Shown here: positions 26,988 to 36,882 of the stretch, piece after piece
How positions within the stretch are numbered: position 1 is the first letter of the stretch
How the letters are laid out: each line of letters starts with the position of its first letter
From: Rhodospirillales bacterium
GTDB taxonomy: Bacteria > Pseudomonadota > Alphaproteobacteria > Acetobacterales > Acetobacteraceae
Direction: 5' to 3'
Assembly: GCA_028869995.1 (NCBI GenBank)
Contig: JAGWQN010000116.1
Coordinates: 1-64,000 of the forward strand
DNA: 64,000 nt
The notes under the pieces: model-generated
Databases searched by the model: none
What the model saw: only the letters and a program-made list of their open reading frames with translations
What the model was told of the DNA's origin: nothing
Translations under genes and position numbers: made by a program

Positions 26988-28567
26988 CGGCGCTGCTCGA
27001 GGTCAGGAACCTCACGCTCGATTACGCAACGGGGCGCGGTTCCTTCCGCGCCCTCGAGGACGTTTCACTATCGGTCGAAGCCGGCGAGGTCCTCGGCCTG
27101 GTTGGCGAATCGGGCTCCGGAAAGACGTCCCTCGCCATGGCCGTGATGGGCCACCTTGCCGGCAATGCACGTCTCACGGCCGGCAGCATCCGGCTGGGCG
27201 GCGCAGAACTCACCGCGCTTGGTCCCGCCGCGATGCGCGCCACCCTCGGCAGGCGCATCGGCATGGTCTTCCAGAACCCCAGCACGTCGCTCAACCCGAC
27301 GCTGACGCTCGGCCGCCAGATCACCGAGGTTCTGGAGCGCCATCGCGGACTGTCCGGACGCGAAGCGTGGAAGGAGGCCGTGGCGTGGCTCGAGCGCGTC
27401 GAGCTGCGCCACGCCGAGGCACTGATGCGCCGCTATCCGCACGAGGTCTCGGGAGGCGAGAAACAGCGGGTCGTTATCGCGACCGCCTTTGCGCCCCACC
27501 CCGAGATCGTCCTTTTCGACGAGCCGACGACCGCGCTGGACGTGATCACCGGCGCGCGCATCCTCGAGCTGTTTCACAAGCTTCGCGCCGAAACGGGGGT
27601 CGCCGGCCTCTATATCTCGCACGATCTCGGCCTGGTGGCACGCGTCGCCGAGAATGTCGCGGTGATGCGCGGCGGGCGGATCGTGGAGACCGGCCGAGCG
27701 ACCCACCTCTTCGCCCATCCCACCCACGACTACACGCGCCGCCTGGTCGATGCGGTACCAAGGCCGCATCGTCGCCTGGTGGACGACAACCCGGGCTCGG
27801 CGGAGCTGCTTCGTGCCGAGGCCATAGGTGTCAGCTATGCGCGCCGGCGCCTGTTCCGCGCCTCCCCTGCCGGCGGCGGTATCGACGGGGTGAGCTTTGC
27901 CATCGGCGAGGGTGAAATCCTGGGCCTTGTCGGCGAATCCGGCTCCGGCAAATCGACCGTCGCGCGCGCACTGACCGGGCTCGTGCGCGCCACGGGCAGC
28001 CTTCGTCTCGATGGCGTTCCGGTCACGCGGATGCGGCACGATTACCGCCGCGCGGTACAGATCGTCTTCCAGCATCCGGATTCCTCGCTCAACCCGCGCC
28101 ATCGCGTGCGCGACATCCTGGCCAGGCCCCTGCGCCTCTATGGTGGTTCACTCGCGCAGATCCCGACCTTGCTGCGCAACGTCAACCTACCCGCGGACTA
28201 TGCGTCGCGCTGGCCCCACCAGCTCTCGGGGGGCGAGAAGCAGCGCGTCGCGATCGCCCGTGCCTTCGCCGCGAGGCCGCGCCTCGTGATCTGCGACGAG
28301 ATCACCGCCTCGCTCGATGTTTCGGTGCAGGCCAGTACCATCGAGCTCCTGCTGCAGCTGCGACGCCAGCATGGCACCGCTTACCTGTTCATTACCCACG
28401 ACCTCAATCTGATCCGCCAGATCGCGCATCGACTCATCGTCATGCGCGAGGGCCGGCTGGTCGATCGGCTCGACGTCAAAGCGCTCGGCAGCGGCCGGGA
28501 GCATCCCTACACGCGGGCGCTGATGGCAGCCTCGCCCCTACCAGTCGGAGAGGAGACCGGACCGTGA
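26984..28567 (+). CDS. ABC transporter ATPase, fused DppD-DppF (two nucleotide-binding domains)
   Basis: A single 527-aa chain carrying both ATPase halves of a peptide importer. Domain 1 (about 1-260) has Walker [10 protein letters not shown], signature VSGGEKQRV and Walker [14 protein letters not shown]. Domain 2 (about 275-520) has Walker [10 protein letters not shown], signature LSGGEKQRV and Walker [14 protein letters not shown]. The second half keeps the [10 protein letters not shown] tail of OppF proteins, while the first half has a shortened C-terminal extension and no Cys-rich cluster. It overlaps dppC upstream by 4 bases and the last gene of the operon downstream by 4 bases (GTGA). 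Confidence 0.95.
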   Translation: MTALLEVRNLTLDYATGRGSFRALEDVSLSVEAGEVLGLVGESGSGKTSLAMAVMGHLAGNARLTAGSIRLGGAELTALGPAAMRATLGRRIGMVFQNPSTSLNPTLTLGRQITEVLERHRGLSGREAWKEAVAWLERVELRHAEALMRRYPHEVSGGEKQRVVIATAFAPHPEIVLFDEPTTALDVITGARILELFHKLRAETGVAGLYISHDLGLVARVAENVAVMRGGRIVETGRATHLFAHPTHDYTRRLVDAVPRPHRRLVDDNPGSAELLRAEAIGVSYARRRLFRASPAGGGIDGVSFAIGEGEILGLVGESGSGKSTVARALTGLVRATGSLRLDGVPVTRMRHDYRRAVQIVFQHPDSSLNPRHRVRDILARPLRLYGGSLAQIPTLLRNVNLPADYASRWPHQLSGGEKQRVAIARAFAARPRLVICDEITASLDVSVQASTIELLLQLRRQHGTAYLFITHDLNLIRQIAHRLIVMREGRLVDRLDVKALGSGREHPYTRALMAASPLPVGEETGP

Positions 28568-29778
28568 CCCCACAGGAACTCATCGCTCGCGTCGACGAGA
28601 AGGCGTGCCTCGACTTTCTGGCCACCATGGTGCGCCACAAGAGCCACACGCAGACCCCGGGCGAGCGGGAACTCGCCACCTACATGGCCGAGCAGATGAC
28701 CAGGCTCGACCTCGAGGCTGAAATCGTGCCGCTCGAGGGTCAGCGCGTCAACGCCGTCGGACGCTGGAAGGGGCAGGGCGGCGGCAGAAGCCTTCTGTTC
28801 AACGGCCATCTCGACACCAACCCGGTCACCGAGGGCTGGACCGTCGATCCGTATGCCGGAACGATCGACGACCGGTTCATCTACGGCATCGGCGTCTCCA
28901 ACATGAAAGCGGGCGACGCGGCCTATTTCTGCGCCGTGAAGACGCTGCTCGAGGCCGGGGTGAAGCTCAAGGGCGACGTGATCCTGACCTTCGTCGTCGG
29001 CGAGCTGCAGGGTGGCGTCGGCACGCTGGCGCTGTTGCGGCAAGGTCTGCGCGCCGACTACTTCGTCAACGCCGAGCCGACAGACCTGCAGGCGCTCTCG
29101 ATGCATGCCGCAGCCTTTACCTTCATCATCGAGCTCATCGGCAACACACGCCATCTTTCCAAGCGCGAGGAAGCGGTCGATGCCATCATGGCTGCCTGCG
29201 ACCTCATCCCACGTCTCAATGCCCTGACCTTCTCCGGCGCGCCGAGCGAGGAGCACCGCTCGATCAACCGCTGCCACGTCGGCGTGGTCCACGCCGCCCT
29301 GGGACGCGAGCTTGAGGAATGGCGGCCGCCGCAAGTGGCCGATTATGCGCGCCTCAAGGGATCGTGCCGCTATGCGCCAGGCCAGAACGAGGCGCAGGTT
29401 CTCGACGATATCCGGGTCGAGCTCAGGGCCCTGGAAGATCGCTTTCCCGGCCTCAAGACCGCCCTCACGCCCGAGCACCTCAAGGGCCGGCCGATGATGC
29501 CGACCTTCGAGGTCCGGCGCGACAGCCCGATCGTCCAGGCGATCAATCGTGCCTACCAATCGGTCCGCGGCACGGAACAGCCGACCGGCGCGATCCGCCC
29601 CCCCGCCTACTACGGCACCGATGCGGCGCACCTGCAGCACGCGGGCATGGAGGGCATCGTCTGCGGCCCCGGCGGCCGTTACAACACCATGCCGGACGAG
29701 CGGGTCGATATTCCGGACTTTCTCGACATGATCCGCGTGTACATGCTCACGATCCTGGAAATTTGCGAGGTTGCATAA
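28564..29778 (+). CDS. M20-family homologue with degenerate metal-binding site
   Basis: 404 aa, M20 fold, last gene of the GntR-linked importer operon. The first ligand motif is intact (HLD in FNGHLDTNPV, residues 82-84) and a Glu is kept in NAEPTD (171), but three usual ligands are changed. The bridging Asp is Asn (GVSNMKAG, residue 113). The catalytic/ligand Glu pair reads GELQGG, so the metal-binding Glu is Leu148. The terminal His before PDERVDI is replaced (YNTMPDERV, about 374-375). It may be a single-metal or altered-specificity enzyme, or a binding/regulatory homologue. The GTG start at 28564 overlaps the ATPase stop. Confidence 0.88.
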   Translation: MTPQELIARVDEKACLDFLATMVRHKSHTQTPGERELATYMAEQMTRLDLEAEIVPLEGQRVNAVGRWKGQGGGRSLLFNGHLDTNPVTEGWTVDPYAGTIDDRFIYGIGVSNMKAGDAAYFCAVKTLLEAGVKLKGDVILTFVVGELQGGVGTLALLRQGLRADYFVNAEPTDLQALSMHAAAFTFIIELIGNTRHLSKREEAVDAIMAACDLIPRLNALTFSGAPSEEHRSINRCHVGVVHAALGRELEEWRPPQVADYARLKGSCRYAPGQNEAQVLDDIRVELRALEDRFPGLKTALTPEHLKGRPMMPTFEVRRDSPIVQAINRAYQSVRGTEQPTGAIRPPAYYGTDAAHLQHAGMEGIVCGPGGRYNTMPDERVDIPDFLDMIRVYMLTILEICEVA

Positions 29779-29934
29779 GCCAGGAACTGACGCGAGCGAA
29801 CGACGGCCGCCCGGCCCCAACACCCCTCCGCAACGGGGGCAAGCAGGGAACCGCATCTGCGATTGACAAAACCGCCGGCCGCCGCGCACTTGCGCACGAC
29901 CGTCTCGCGACCAGCCATATCAGAACCGTCCCAC

Positions 29935-30939
29935 GTGCTGCTCTCCATTAACGATCTCTCGGTCCGTTTCGCGACGGCGGCTGGAACAGCCGACGCCGTC
30001 GCGAGCCTCTCCTTCGCCATTGAGGAAGGGGAGACGCTGGCCATTGTCGGCGAGTCGGGCTCCGGCAAGTCGGTCTCCGCGCTGGCGATCATGGGACTGG
30101 TGCCCAATCCGCCGGGTCGCGTGACGTCCGGGCAGATCGTGTTCCGCCGCCGCAACGGCAGCACCGAGGACCTGCTGAGGGCGAGCTCCGCGCGCCTGCG
30201 CGACATCCGGGGCAACGAGATCGCGATGGTGTTCCAAGAACCTCTCGCCGCGCTGAGCCCGGTCTTCACCATCGGCGAGCAGATCGCCGAGTCCCTGCGG
30301 CTGCACCAGCGTAAGAGCCACGCCGACGCCATGCGCATGGCCGTGCGCATGCTGGGTTCCCTCGGTATCTCCGAGCCGGAGATGCGGGCCCGAAGCTACC
30401 CGCACCAGATCTCCGGCGGCATGGCGCAACGCGTGATGATCGCCATGGCGATGGCCTGCCGTCCACGCCTGCTGATCGCCGACGAACCCACCACCGCCCT
30501 CGACGTCACGATCCAGGCCGAGATTCTGTCGCTGATCCGGCAGATGAAGGAGGAGACCGGGATGGCGGTGCTGTTCATCACCCACAACCTCGGCGTGGTG
30601 GCGCAGATCGCCGACCGGGTGGCGGTGATGTATGCCGGCCGCCTGGTGGAAGAAGGCCCCACGAAGCAGATCTTTTCCTCCCCGCGGATGCCCTACACGT
30701 CGGGACTGCTGGCCTCCGTGCCACGCCTGGTCACCGATGACTCGCCCCTGGTGCTCAGCGCCATCCCGGGCGAGCCGCCGAGCCCGCTGGCGCACCCTCG
30801 CGGCTGCGCCTTCCATCCGCGGTGCCGCTACGCGGTGAAAGGCCTGTGCGATACGACTCCGCCGCCGCTGCGTGACCTGGGCAATGGGCAGGCAGCGCGC
30901 TGCCTGCGCATCGACGAGATCGTCGGCGGTGCGACGTGA
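29935..30939 (+). CDS. ABC transporter ATPase, DppD/OppD type
   Basis: Peptide-importer ATPase of about 334 aa and the first gene of a second importer operon. Motifs are Walker [10 protein letters not shown], signature ISGGMAQRV, Walker [14 protein letters not shown], and the C-terminal oligopeptide domain with the Cys-rich [15 protein letters not shown] cluster seen in DppD/OppD proteins (iron-sulfur in some members). The start is uncertain. GTG 29935 gives a family-like N terminus ([11 protein letters not shown]) but has no obvious ribosome-binding site; TTG 29863 would add 24 atypical residues. The stop overlaps the DppF gene (GTGA). Confidence 0.93.
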   Translation: MLLSINDLSVRFATAAGTADAVASLSFAIEEGETLAIVGESGSGKSVSALAIMGLVPNPPGRVTSGQIVFRRRNGSTEDLLRASSARLRDIRGNEIAMVFQEPLAALSPVFTIGEQIAESLRLHQRKSHADAMRMAVRMLGSLGISEPEMRARSYPHQISGGMAQRVMIAMAMACRPRLLIADEPTTALDVTIQAEILSLIRQMKEETGMAVLFITHNLGVVAQIADRVAVMYAGRLVEEGPTKQIFSSPRMPYTSGLLASVPRLVTDDSPLVLSAIPGEPPSPLAHPRGCAFHPRCRYAVKGLCDTTPPPLRDLGNGQAARCLRIDEIVGGAT

Positions 30940-31928
30940 GCGAGCCAGCGCTGCTCGCCGTCGAGGGGCTGACGACATGGTTCCCCGTGCGCCACCGAGG
31001 CTGGCGCCTGCGTGCGCCACAACGACACGTGCACGCCGTCGATGGCGTGGACCTCACCGTCCAGCGCGGCGAAATCGTCGGCCTGGTGGGTGAGTCCGGA
31101 TCGGGCAAGACAACACTCGGCCGCAGCATCGTGCGCGCGGTCGAGCCCACCGGCGGGCGCATTCTCTTTGACGGCAACGACATCACCCATCTCTCGTCGC
31201 GCGCGCTGCGCCCATTTCGGAAACGCATCCAACTCGTTTTTCAGGACCCCACGTCCTCCCTCAATCCCCGCCTGCGGGTCGGCGATGCGATCGGCGAGCC
31301 GCTGATCATCCACCAACTGGCCGACACCGAGGACGCTCGCCGGCGGCGGGTGGAGGAGCTGTTGGCGATGGTCGGGCTGCCGGGCGAAGCGATGAGGCGC
31401 TACCCGCACGAGTTCTCGGGTGGCCAGCGCCAGCGCATCGGCATCGCGCGGGCGCTCGCGACGGGCCCGGAATTGCTCATCGCCGACGAGCCGGTCTCCG
31501 CGCTGGATGTCTCGATCCAGGCGCAGGTGGTCAACCTGCTGCTCGACATTCGCAAGCGCCTCGGACTCAGCATGCTGGTGATCGCGCATGACGTCGCCGT
31601 GGTCGAGCATCTCGCCGATCGCATCGTGGTGATGTATCTCGGGCGCATCATGGAGATGGCACCGAGCCGCGCGCTGTGCCGTGCGCCGCGCCATCCGTAT
31701 ACCGCGGCGCTGCTCTCCGCCGTTCCGGTGCCCGATCCGCTGTTGCGCCGCGCACACATCCCGCTGCCAGGCGAAATCCCAAGCCCGGTCGATCCGCCGT
31801 CCGGCTGTCCTTTCCGCACCCGCTGTCCCTTCGTCTTGCCGGCATGCGCCGAGGCGAGGCCGCAGCTGCGCGAAGTCAGCCCAGGGCACTGGAGTGCTTG
31901 CATCCGCGACGACGTGCTTCCATCCTGA
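30936..31928 (+). CDS. ABC transporter ATPase, DppF/OppF type
   Basis: Second ATPase of the importer, 330 aa. Walker A is GESGSGKTT, the signature FSGGQRQRIGIARAL, and Walker B LLIADEPVSALDV. The C-terminal oligopeptide domain has HPYTAALLSAVP and the Cys-containing GCPFRTRCPFVLPAC segment. The GTG start at 30936 forms a GTGA overlap with the DppD gene, indicating coupled translation. A binding protein and two permeases follow, completing the transporter in the order D-F-binding protein-B-C, which differs from the neighbouring operon's order. Confidence 0.94.
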   Translation: MSEPALLAVEGLTTWFPVRHRGWRLRAPQRHVHAVDGVDLTVQRGEIVGLVGESGSGKTTLGRSIVRAVEPTGGRILFDGNDITHLSSRALRPFRKRIQLVFQDPTSSLNPRLRVGDAIGEPLIIHQLADTEDARRRRVEELLAMVGLPGEAMRRYPHEFSGGQRQRIGIARALATGPELLIADEPVSALDVSIQAQVVNLLLDIRKRLGLSMLVIAHDVAVVEHLADRIVVMYLGRIMEMAPSRALCRAPRHPYTAALLSAVPVPDPLLRRAHIPLPGEIPSPVDPPSGCPFRTRCPFVLPACAEARPQLREVSPGHWSACIRDDVLPS

Positions 31929-32003
31929 CGGCGATACATTGCTTGTGCATCTTCGGTGGTGCCCGATGAGCCCACCTGAACTCAAAAAAGCGTGAGGGGC
32001 ATG

Positions 32004-33575
32004 ATGAAGGCAGGACGGAGAGAGGTTTTGCGCGGGCTGGCTGGCACGGCGTTGGTCCTGGAGACCAGCGTCCCGGCATTGGCGGCCCCCGGCGACAGCG
32101 CGGCGCGGCCTTTCGTCGCCGCCTTCAAGGGTGGCGCCACCACGCTTGATCCGATTATGCGCAGCGAGACCACGACGATCTCCTGGCAGCGGCAGATCTT
32201 CGACACGATTACCAGCCTGAGCCGCGACGGCAAGCCAGAGCCGCTCATCGCGCTCGCCTGGAAGGACATCTCGCCGACGCAGTGGCAGCTGACCCTGCGC
32301 CCAGGCGTTCGGTTCCATGACGGATCCGAGATGACGGCGGACGATGTCGGTCGTTCGATCATGGATACGAAGGAAAATCCCAAGTCGCAGTTTCGCGAGT
32401 ACGCGAGCACGGTGACCGGCTACAAGGTGGTGAACCCGACCACGATCACGGTGTCCTTCACCAAACCCAACCCGCTGTTCCCGATTTACCTCTCGCAGAT
32501 TCCGGTGATGCCGGAGGCGCGGATCGCCAAGGAGGGCCGTACCGCCTTCGCCCAGCATCCGATCGGCACCGGACCTTACAAGTTCATCTCCTGGCTGGCG
32601 CAGGATCACCTGATCCTGCAGGCGTGGGATGGCTACTGGGGGACGAAGCCCGATTTCCGCCACGTGCGGGTCGAGAGCATCCCCGAAGGCGCGACGCGCC
32701 TGGCGGCGCTGCTGTCGGGACAGGTGCAGTACGCGGAGAAGATCGACCCGTCCGATTTCGGACGCGTACGGAACAGCGGGCGGGCCTCGCTCAGCGTCAC
32801 GTCCGGCCTGCGGACCATGTATCTCGCGTTCGACGTCTGGCGGGGAACGAACTCCGCGGGAATGGCGCCGGGCAGCAAGAATCCGTTCATGGATTCACGC
32901 GTGCGCCATGCCGTGGCGCAGGCTATCAATGTGCCGCTGCTGCGCGAGAAGATCTTCGACAGCGCCGCGACCGTAGCGGCCCAGTTCACCCCTGCCGGCC
33001 TCGAGGCACACAACCCGGCGCTGAAGCCGCTCGCCTACGATCCCGCCAACGCCCGCAAGCTTCTCGCGGCGGCAGGATACGGCAAGGGATTTTCCGTTCG
33101 CCTTGATTCGACCAACGACCGCTATCTGGAGGATTCGCTGGTCGCCCAGGCGATCGGCGGCATGCTCGGCGAGGTCGGCATCAAGGTAAAGGTCAACGCC
33201 ATCCCCAAAGCGGTGTTCTTCCCACAGATCAACAGGGGGGAGTTCACCATGTACATGGCCGGCTGGAGCGGCACCGACCCGATCTCCACTTGGAACGCAT
33301 TGTTCCACTGCCGTGACCAGAAGGCAGGCTTCGGCCATGTCAACCGCGCCCATTACTGCGACGCAACGGCGGACAAGATCATGGCGAAGGCCGCAGAAAC
33401 CTTCGATACGCCGAAGCGGATCGAACTCGAGCGCGAAGCCTACGCGATGGCGCTGAAGGCCCGCGCCTACAGCCCGCTCTATTTCCAGGACGAGGTCGCC
33501 GGCGTGGCCAAGGGCGTGGCGTGGCAGGAGCGGCCGGATGGGCTCGTGTTCGTCGCGCAGATGAAGCGGGCCTGA
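32004..33575 (+). CDS. ABC transporter substrate-binding protein, family 5
   Basis: Periplasmic binding protein of about 523 aa. The N terminus AGRREVLRGLAGTALVL resembles a twin-arginine signal, with a likely cleavage near PALAAPG. SBP_bac_5 marks include TLRPGVRFHDGSEMTADDV, HPIGTGPYKFISW and YDPANARKLLAAAGYGKG. ATG 32004 is 4 bases after AGGGG; ATG 32001 is equally in frame but too close to that site. It differs strongly from the binding protein at 23.6 kb, so the two importers probably have different ligands and do not reflect a recent duplication. Confidence 0.92.
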   Translation: MKAGRREVLRGLAGTALVLETSVPALAAPGDSAARPFVAAFKGGATTLDPIMRSETTTISWQRQIFDTITSLSRDGKPEPLIALAWKDISPTQWQLTLRPGVRFHDGSEMTADDVGRSIMDTKENPKSQFREYASTVTGYKVVNPTTITVSFTKPNPLFPIYLSQIPVMPEARIAKEGRTAFAQHPIGTGPYKFISWLAQDHLILQAWDGYWGTKPDFRHVRVESIPEGATRLAALLSGQVQYAEKIDPSDFGRVRNSGRASLSVTSGLRTMYLAFDVWRGTNSAGMAPGSKNPFMDSRVRHAVAQAINVPLLREKIFDSAATVAAQFTPAGLEAHNPALKPLAYDPANARKLLAAAGYGKGFSVRLDSTNDRYLEDSLVAQAIGGMLGEVGIKVKVNAIPKAVFFPQINRGEFTMYMAGWSGTDPISTWNALFHCRDQKAGFGHVNRAHYCDATADKIMAKAAETFDTPKRIELEREAYAMALKARAYSPLYFQDEVAGVAKGVAWQERPDGLVFVAQMKRA

Positions 33576-33698
33576 GCAGCGAACGAAGGGCATGCAGCGC
33601 TTGCGCGGAAAACGCGCCTCCCTCATGGCGGCGCGCGCCACGGCCACGCGGCGCGCATGCCCTCGGACCGCATCTAGCAACCGAGGTGACGCGACGGC

Positions 33699-34619
33699 AT
33701 GACCGGTTTCCTGTTCGCTCGCCTGCTGCGTGCGATCGTCACGCTGTGGGCGGTGCTCACGCTCGTCTTCGTGCTCATCCATGCCACCGGCAACCCGATC
33801 GCCGTGCTGGCACCGGAGCAGATGGATGCCGCGCAGCGCGCCGCCCTGGCCGCGGCTCTGGGCCTGAACAAGCCGCTGCTGGTGCAGTATGGGGTGTTCA
33901 TGGGCGGCGTGCTGCACGGTAACCTTGGCGTCTCCTACTACAGCAACACGCCGGCCATGCCGTTGCTGCTTTCGCGGGTGCCGGTGACGCTCGAGCTGGT
34001 CGGGCTCGCGATCGGCACCGCGGTGGCGATCGGCATGCCCTTCGGCGTGTTTGCCGCGCTGCATCCCGACAGCCTCGCGGACCGCGCGCTGCGCGGGCTA
34101 TCGGTGCTGGGCGCCTCGGTGCCGACGTTCTTCGTCGGGATCGTCCTCATCTTCGTCTTCAGCGTTCTGACCAACGTGCTGCCGGCCTCCGGCGGTGGCA
34201 ACATCGTGCACTTCATCATGCCGGCGATCACGCTGGCCTTTTTCCGCATCGCCTTCTTCACCCGCCTCGTCCGCAGCTCCCTGCTCGACTCACTCTCGCA
34301 ACAATATGTGCGCACCGCGCGCGCCAAGGGGCTCAGCGAGGCGATGGTGGTGCTGAAGCACGCGCTGCGTCCTGCCGCGTTGCCGCTCGTCACCGTGTTT
34401 GGACTGCAATTCGGCCAATTGTTCGCCGGCACCGTGATCACCGAGACCATCTTTGCCCTGCCAGGCATGAACCGGATGGCTCTGGAGGCGCTGTTCCGTC
34501 TCGACTACCCGATCATCCTCTCTTACGTGCTGGTTGCCGCCGGAATGTTCGTGTTCATCAACCTGGTCACCGATGTGCTTTACGGCGTGATCGATCCGCG
34601 GGTCGGTCATGCGCGTTGA
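33699..34619 (+). CDS. ABC transporter permease, DppB/OppB type
   Basis: Inner-membrane permease, 306 aa, six predicted membrane segments (first: LWAVLTLVFVLIHATGNPIAV). The EAA loop is QYVRTARAKGLSEAMVVLKHALRPAALP, shown here only as QYVRTARAKGL and HALRPAALP. GAGGTGAC lies upstream of the ATG. A 123-base gap separates it from the binding-protein gene; nothing recognisable was seen in that gap. It overlaps the DppC-type gene by 11 bases. Confidence 0.94.
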   Translation: MTGFLFARLLRAIVTLWAVLTLVFVLIHATGNPIAVLAPEQMDAAQRAALAAALGLNKPLLVQYGVFMGGVLHGNLGVSYYSNTPAMPLLLSRVPVTLELVGLAIGTAVAIGMPFGVFAALHPDSLADRALRGLSVLGASVPTFFVGIVLIFVFSVLTNVLPASGGGNIVHFIMPAITLAFFRIAFFTRLVRSSLLDSLSQQYVRTARAKGLSEAMVVLKHALRPAALPLVTVFGLQFGQLFAGTVITETIFALPGMNRMALEALFRLDYPIILSYVLVAAGMFVFINLVTDVLYGVIDPRVGHAR

Positions 34620-35484
34620 GCTGCGCTCCCTGCCCTGGCTTTCGCTCGGCATTTTTATGCTCCTGGTGATCTGCGCGGTCTTCGCGAGCTGGATTGCGCC
34701 GCACGACCCGGAGCACCAATCGCTGCTCGCCAGGCTCACCGCACCCGTTTGGGAGAGCGGCGGCAGCTGGAAGTACCCGCTCGGCACCGACGGGCTCGGA
34801 CGCGACGTGGCATCCAACATCTGCTACGGGCTGCGGGTTTCGTTGCTGGTCGGGTTCATCTCCGTGGCGATCAGCATCGTGCTGGGAGCAACGGCCGGCC
34901 TGATCGCAGGATATCGCAGCGGCGGCTGGTTCGACCGTATCGTCATGCCGCTGGTCGATTTGCAGCTTTCCGTCCCGGCCGTCCTGATTGCCTTGGCCGT
35001 CATGGCGATGACCGGCCGCGGGCTCCTGAAGCTGATCCTGGTCATCGGCGTGGTCGGTTGGGCCCAGTACGCCCGGCTGATGCGCGCGAGCGTGCTGGCG
35101 GAGCGCGAACGCGACTATGTGATGGCGGCCCGACTGCTGGGCGCCTCCGAGTTTCGCGTGCTGTTCCGCCACCTGCTGCCGAATGCGCTGAACGCGCTGC
35201 TGGTGCAGGCCTCGGTCGATATACCGCGCGCCGTGGAGCTGGAGGCTTCGCTGTCCTTCCTCGGCCTCGGGGTGGCGGTGACCACGCCGTCGCTGGGGCT
35301 GCGCGTGGCGCAGGGCTATCAGTACCTGTTCGGGGGGAGTTGGTGGCCCTCCGTGATCCCGGGCCTGGCGCTGGTGTTGCTCGTGCTGGCGGAAAACCTG
35401 ATCGGTGACTGGGCGCGCGACGCGCTCGACCCCCAATATCGCGGCCGCGCGGTGCGCGTGGCGGCGCTGGCCAAGGATGCGTGA
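34609..35484 (+). CDS. ABC transporter permease, DppC/OppC type
   Basis: Inner-membrane permease, 291 aa, partner of the preceding DppB-like protein. It contains PLGTDGLGRDVASNICYGLR after the first membrane span, and the EAA loop DYVMAARLLGASEFRVLFRH followed by LLPNALNALL. The ATG at 34609 overlaps the upstream stop by 11 bases. It is the last gene of the second importer. The following 166 bases (35485-35650) before tRNA-Lys contain no gene or clear terminator that I can see. Confidence 0.94.
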   Translation: MRVELRSLPWLSLGIFMLLVICAVFASWIAPHDPEHQSLLARLTAPVWESGGSWKYPLGTDGLGRDVASNICYGLRVSLLVGFISVAISIVLGATAGLIAGYRSGGWFDRIVMPLVDLQLSVPAVLIALAVMAMTGRGLLKLILVIGVVGWAQYARLMRASVLAERERDYVMAARLLGASEFRVLFRHLLPNALNALLVQASVDIPRAVELEASLSFLGLGVAVTTPSLGLRVAQGYQYLFGGSWWPSVIPGLALVLLVLAENLIGDWARDALDPQYRGRAVRVAALAKDA

Positions 35485-35650
35485 CGGGCGGCGCAAAGCC
35501 CGCCCGGAGCCAGCGCGTGGCATGGCAGAGAAGCGAGCCGTAGCCGGACGTTAGCCCGGCGCTCCCGGCGACAGGCAATGCCAGGCCCGCCGATCGCCTT
35601 CCACGTTCATCGCTTGCCGACGTAGAGGTCGCATTGTTGTCAGGGGACGG

Positions 35651-35726
<76 letters not shown>

Positions 35727-35790
35727 GCCGAACCGACAGGGGCGGCCGTATAGCGTTCCCACACGTTCTTGGGAAGCCCCGTTGGCCTGG

Positions 35791-36882
35791 CTAGCCACCC
35801 AACGGCAGGTATTTCACCAGCGACAGCCCCTGCTCCGCCGCGATCATCTGATAGCTCGCCTGTAGCTGGGTCTGCACCGTCGAGAGCTTGGTCATGGCGG
35901 CCGCCGCGTCGACGTCCTCGGCCGCCGAGAGTTGGGTCTGCAGCGCCGTCGCCGCCCCGGCGAGCTGGGTTGAGGTGGCCTGCATCGCGGTCTGCCGGTC
36001 ACCCATGACGCCGGCATCCTGGTTCAGCGCCGTGATGGCGTCGCCGAGGCTGGTGCGGACGTCGCTGACCAACGTCGAAAACCCGGCATCCGAGAGCTGT
36101 GTGCGCGACAGCGAGCCGAGCGTGGCGAGCGCACGCAGCACATCGCGCGTATAGGAGCCCGTGGTCGAGGAGCCCGTGGAGGCGATATCCGCGTTGGCAT
36201 TGGCAACGATCCCCGTGGGTACGTAGATCCCGCTGCCGGTCTCCGCGAGTGTTCGCAGATCCGTCCCCGAGGAAGCCGCGGCGTTCAGCGCAGCCGAGAA
36301 TGGGCTGGTGGCGGCGCTGTTGGACGTGGCGACGGCCAGCGTCGAGGCGATCGTCGCCGTGGCACCGTTGCTGCCCAAGCCGGCGACCGCGGCCGCGATC
36401 GCGGTCGCGAAACCCGAACTTCCGATGCTGTCTGGATTCGGCACCGGCGCGTTCGCCGTGTCCTGTCCGGCGAACACGTAGGTGTTGCCGTCCTTGCTGT
36501 CGAGAAGGTTGGCGACCTGGGCCAGCGCATCGCGGGCACTGGCGGCGATGCTGTCCACGGTGCCGGAATCGAGGCCGTTGAGGTTGTTGGTCTGGGCATA
36601 GAACTTACTGGCAATGGAACTGATCTCCGACAGCGCCGTCTGCGCGACGCCCATCGGCCCGGCCGCAGCCGCGATATTCGCCTGGTAGGTCGAGTTCGCA
36701 TGCAACGCCGGCGTGAGGGACAGCACGGTCGAGGTGCCGCCGCCGAGCCCTGCGACCTCGGGCGACACGTAGCCTGAGGCGACCTGTTGCGTTAGCGTAT
36801 TGAGCTGGGTGCGCGTGGCGCCCGCATTCGCCAACAGCTGCGCGAGCACCGGCGATCCGCCGCCCGTGATGGTCGCGCTCAT
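35791..36882 (-). CDS. flgL: Flagellar hook-filament junction protein FlgL
   Basis: Flagellin-like junction protein, 363 aa, the third of a leftward flgE-flgK-flgL operon. The N-terminal helix resembles flagellin D0/D1 (LANAGATRTQLNTLTQQVASG), the segment KDGNTYVFAGQDT is the FlgL signature, and the C-terminal helix (TKLSTVQTQLQASYQMIAA) resembles the flagellin C terminus. The ATG at 36882 overlaps the flgK stop by 4 bases; a 9-residue extension to 36909 would lie within flgK. It is exported by the flagellar type III system and sits distal to FlgK. Confidence 0.88.
   Translation of the reverse strand: MSATITGGGSPVLAQLLANAGATRTQLNTLTQQVASGYVSPEVAGLGGGTSTVLSLTPALHANSTYQANIAAAAGPMGVAQTALSEISSIASKFYAQTNNLNGLDSGTVDSIAASARDALAQVANLLDSKDGNTYVFAGQDTANAPVPNPDSIGSSGFATAIAAAVAGLGSNGATATIASTLAVATSNSAATSPFSAALNAAASSGTDLRTLAETGSGIYVPTGIVANANADIASTGSSTTGSYTRDVLRALATLGSLSRTQLSDAGFSTLVSDVRTSLGDAITALNQDAGVMGDRQTAMQATSTQLAGAATALQTQLSAAEDVDAAAAMTKLSTVQTQLQASYQMIAAEQGLSLVKYLPLGG

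Noticed and set aside
29863-29868. TTGACA as a -35 promoter box for the second importer
   Set aside because: No acceptable -10 element 16-19 bases downstream; the TTG could instead be an alternative start codon of the ATPase gene.
35485-35650. Small gene or RNA between the DppC gene and tRNA-Lys
   Set aside because: No ORF with a credible start and ribosome-binding site, and no recognisable structured RNA.
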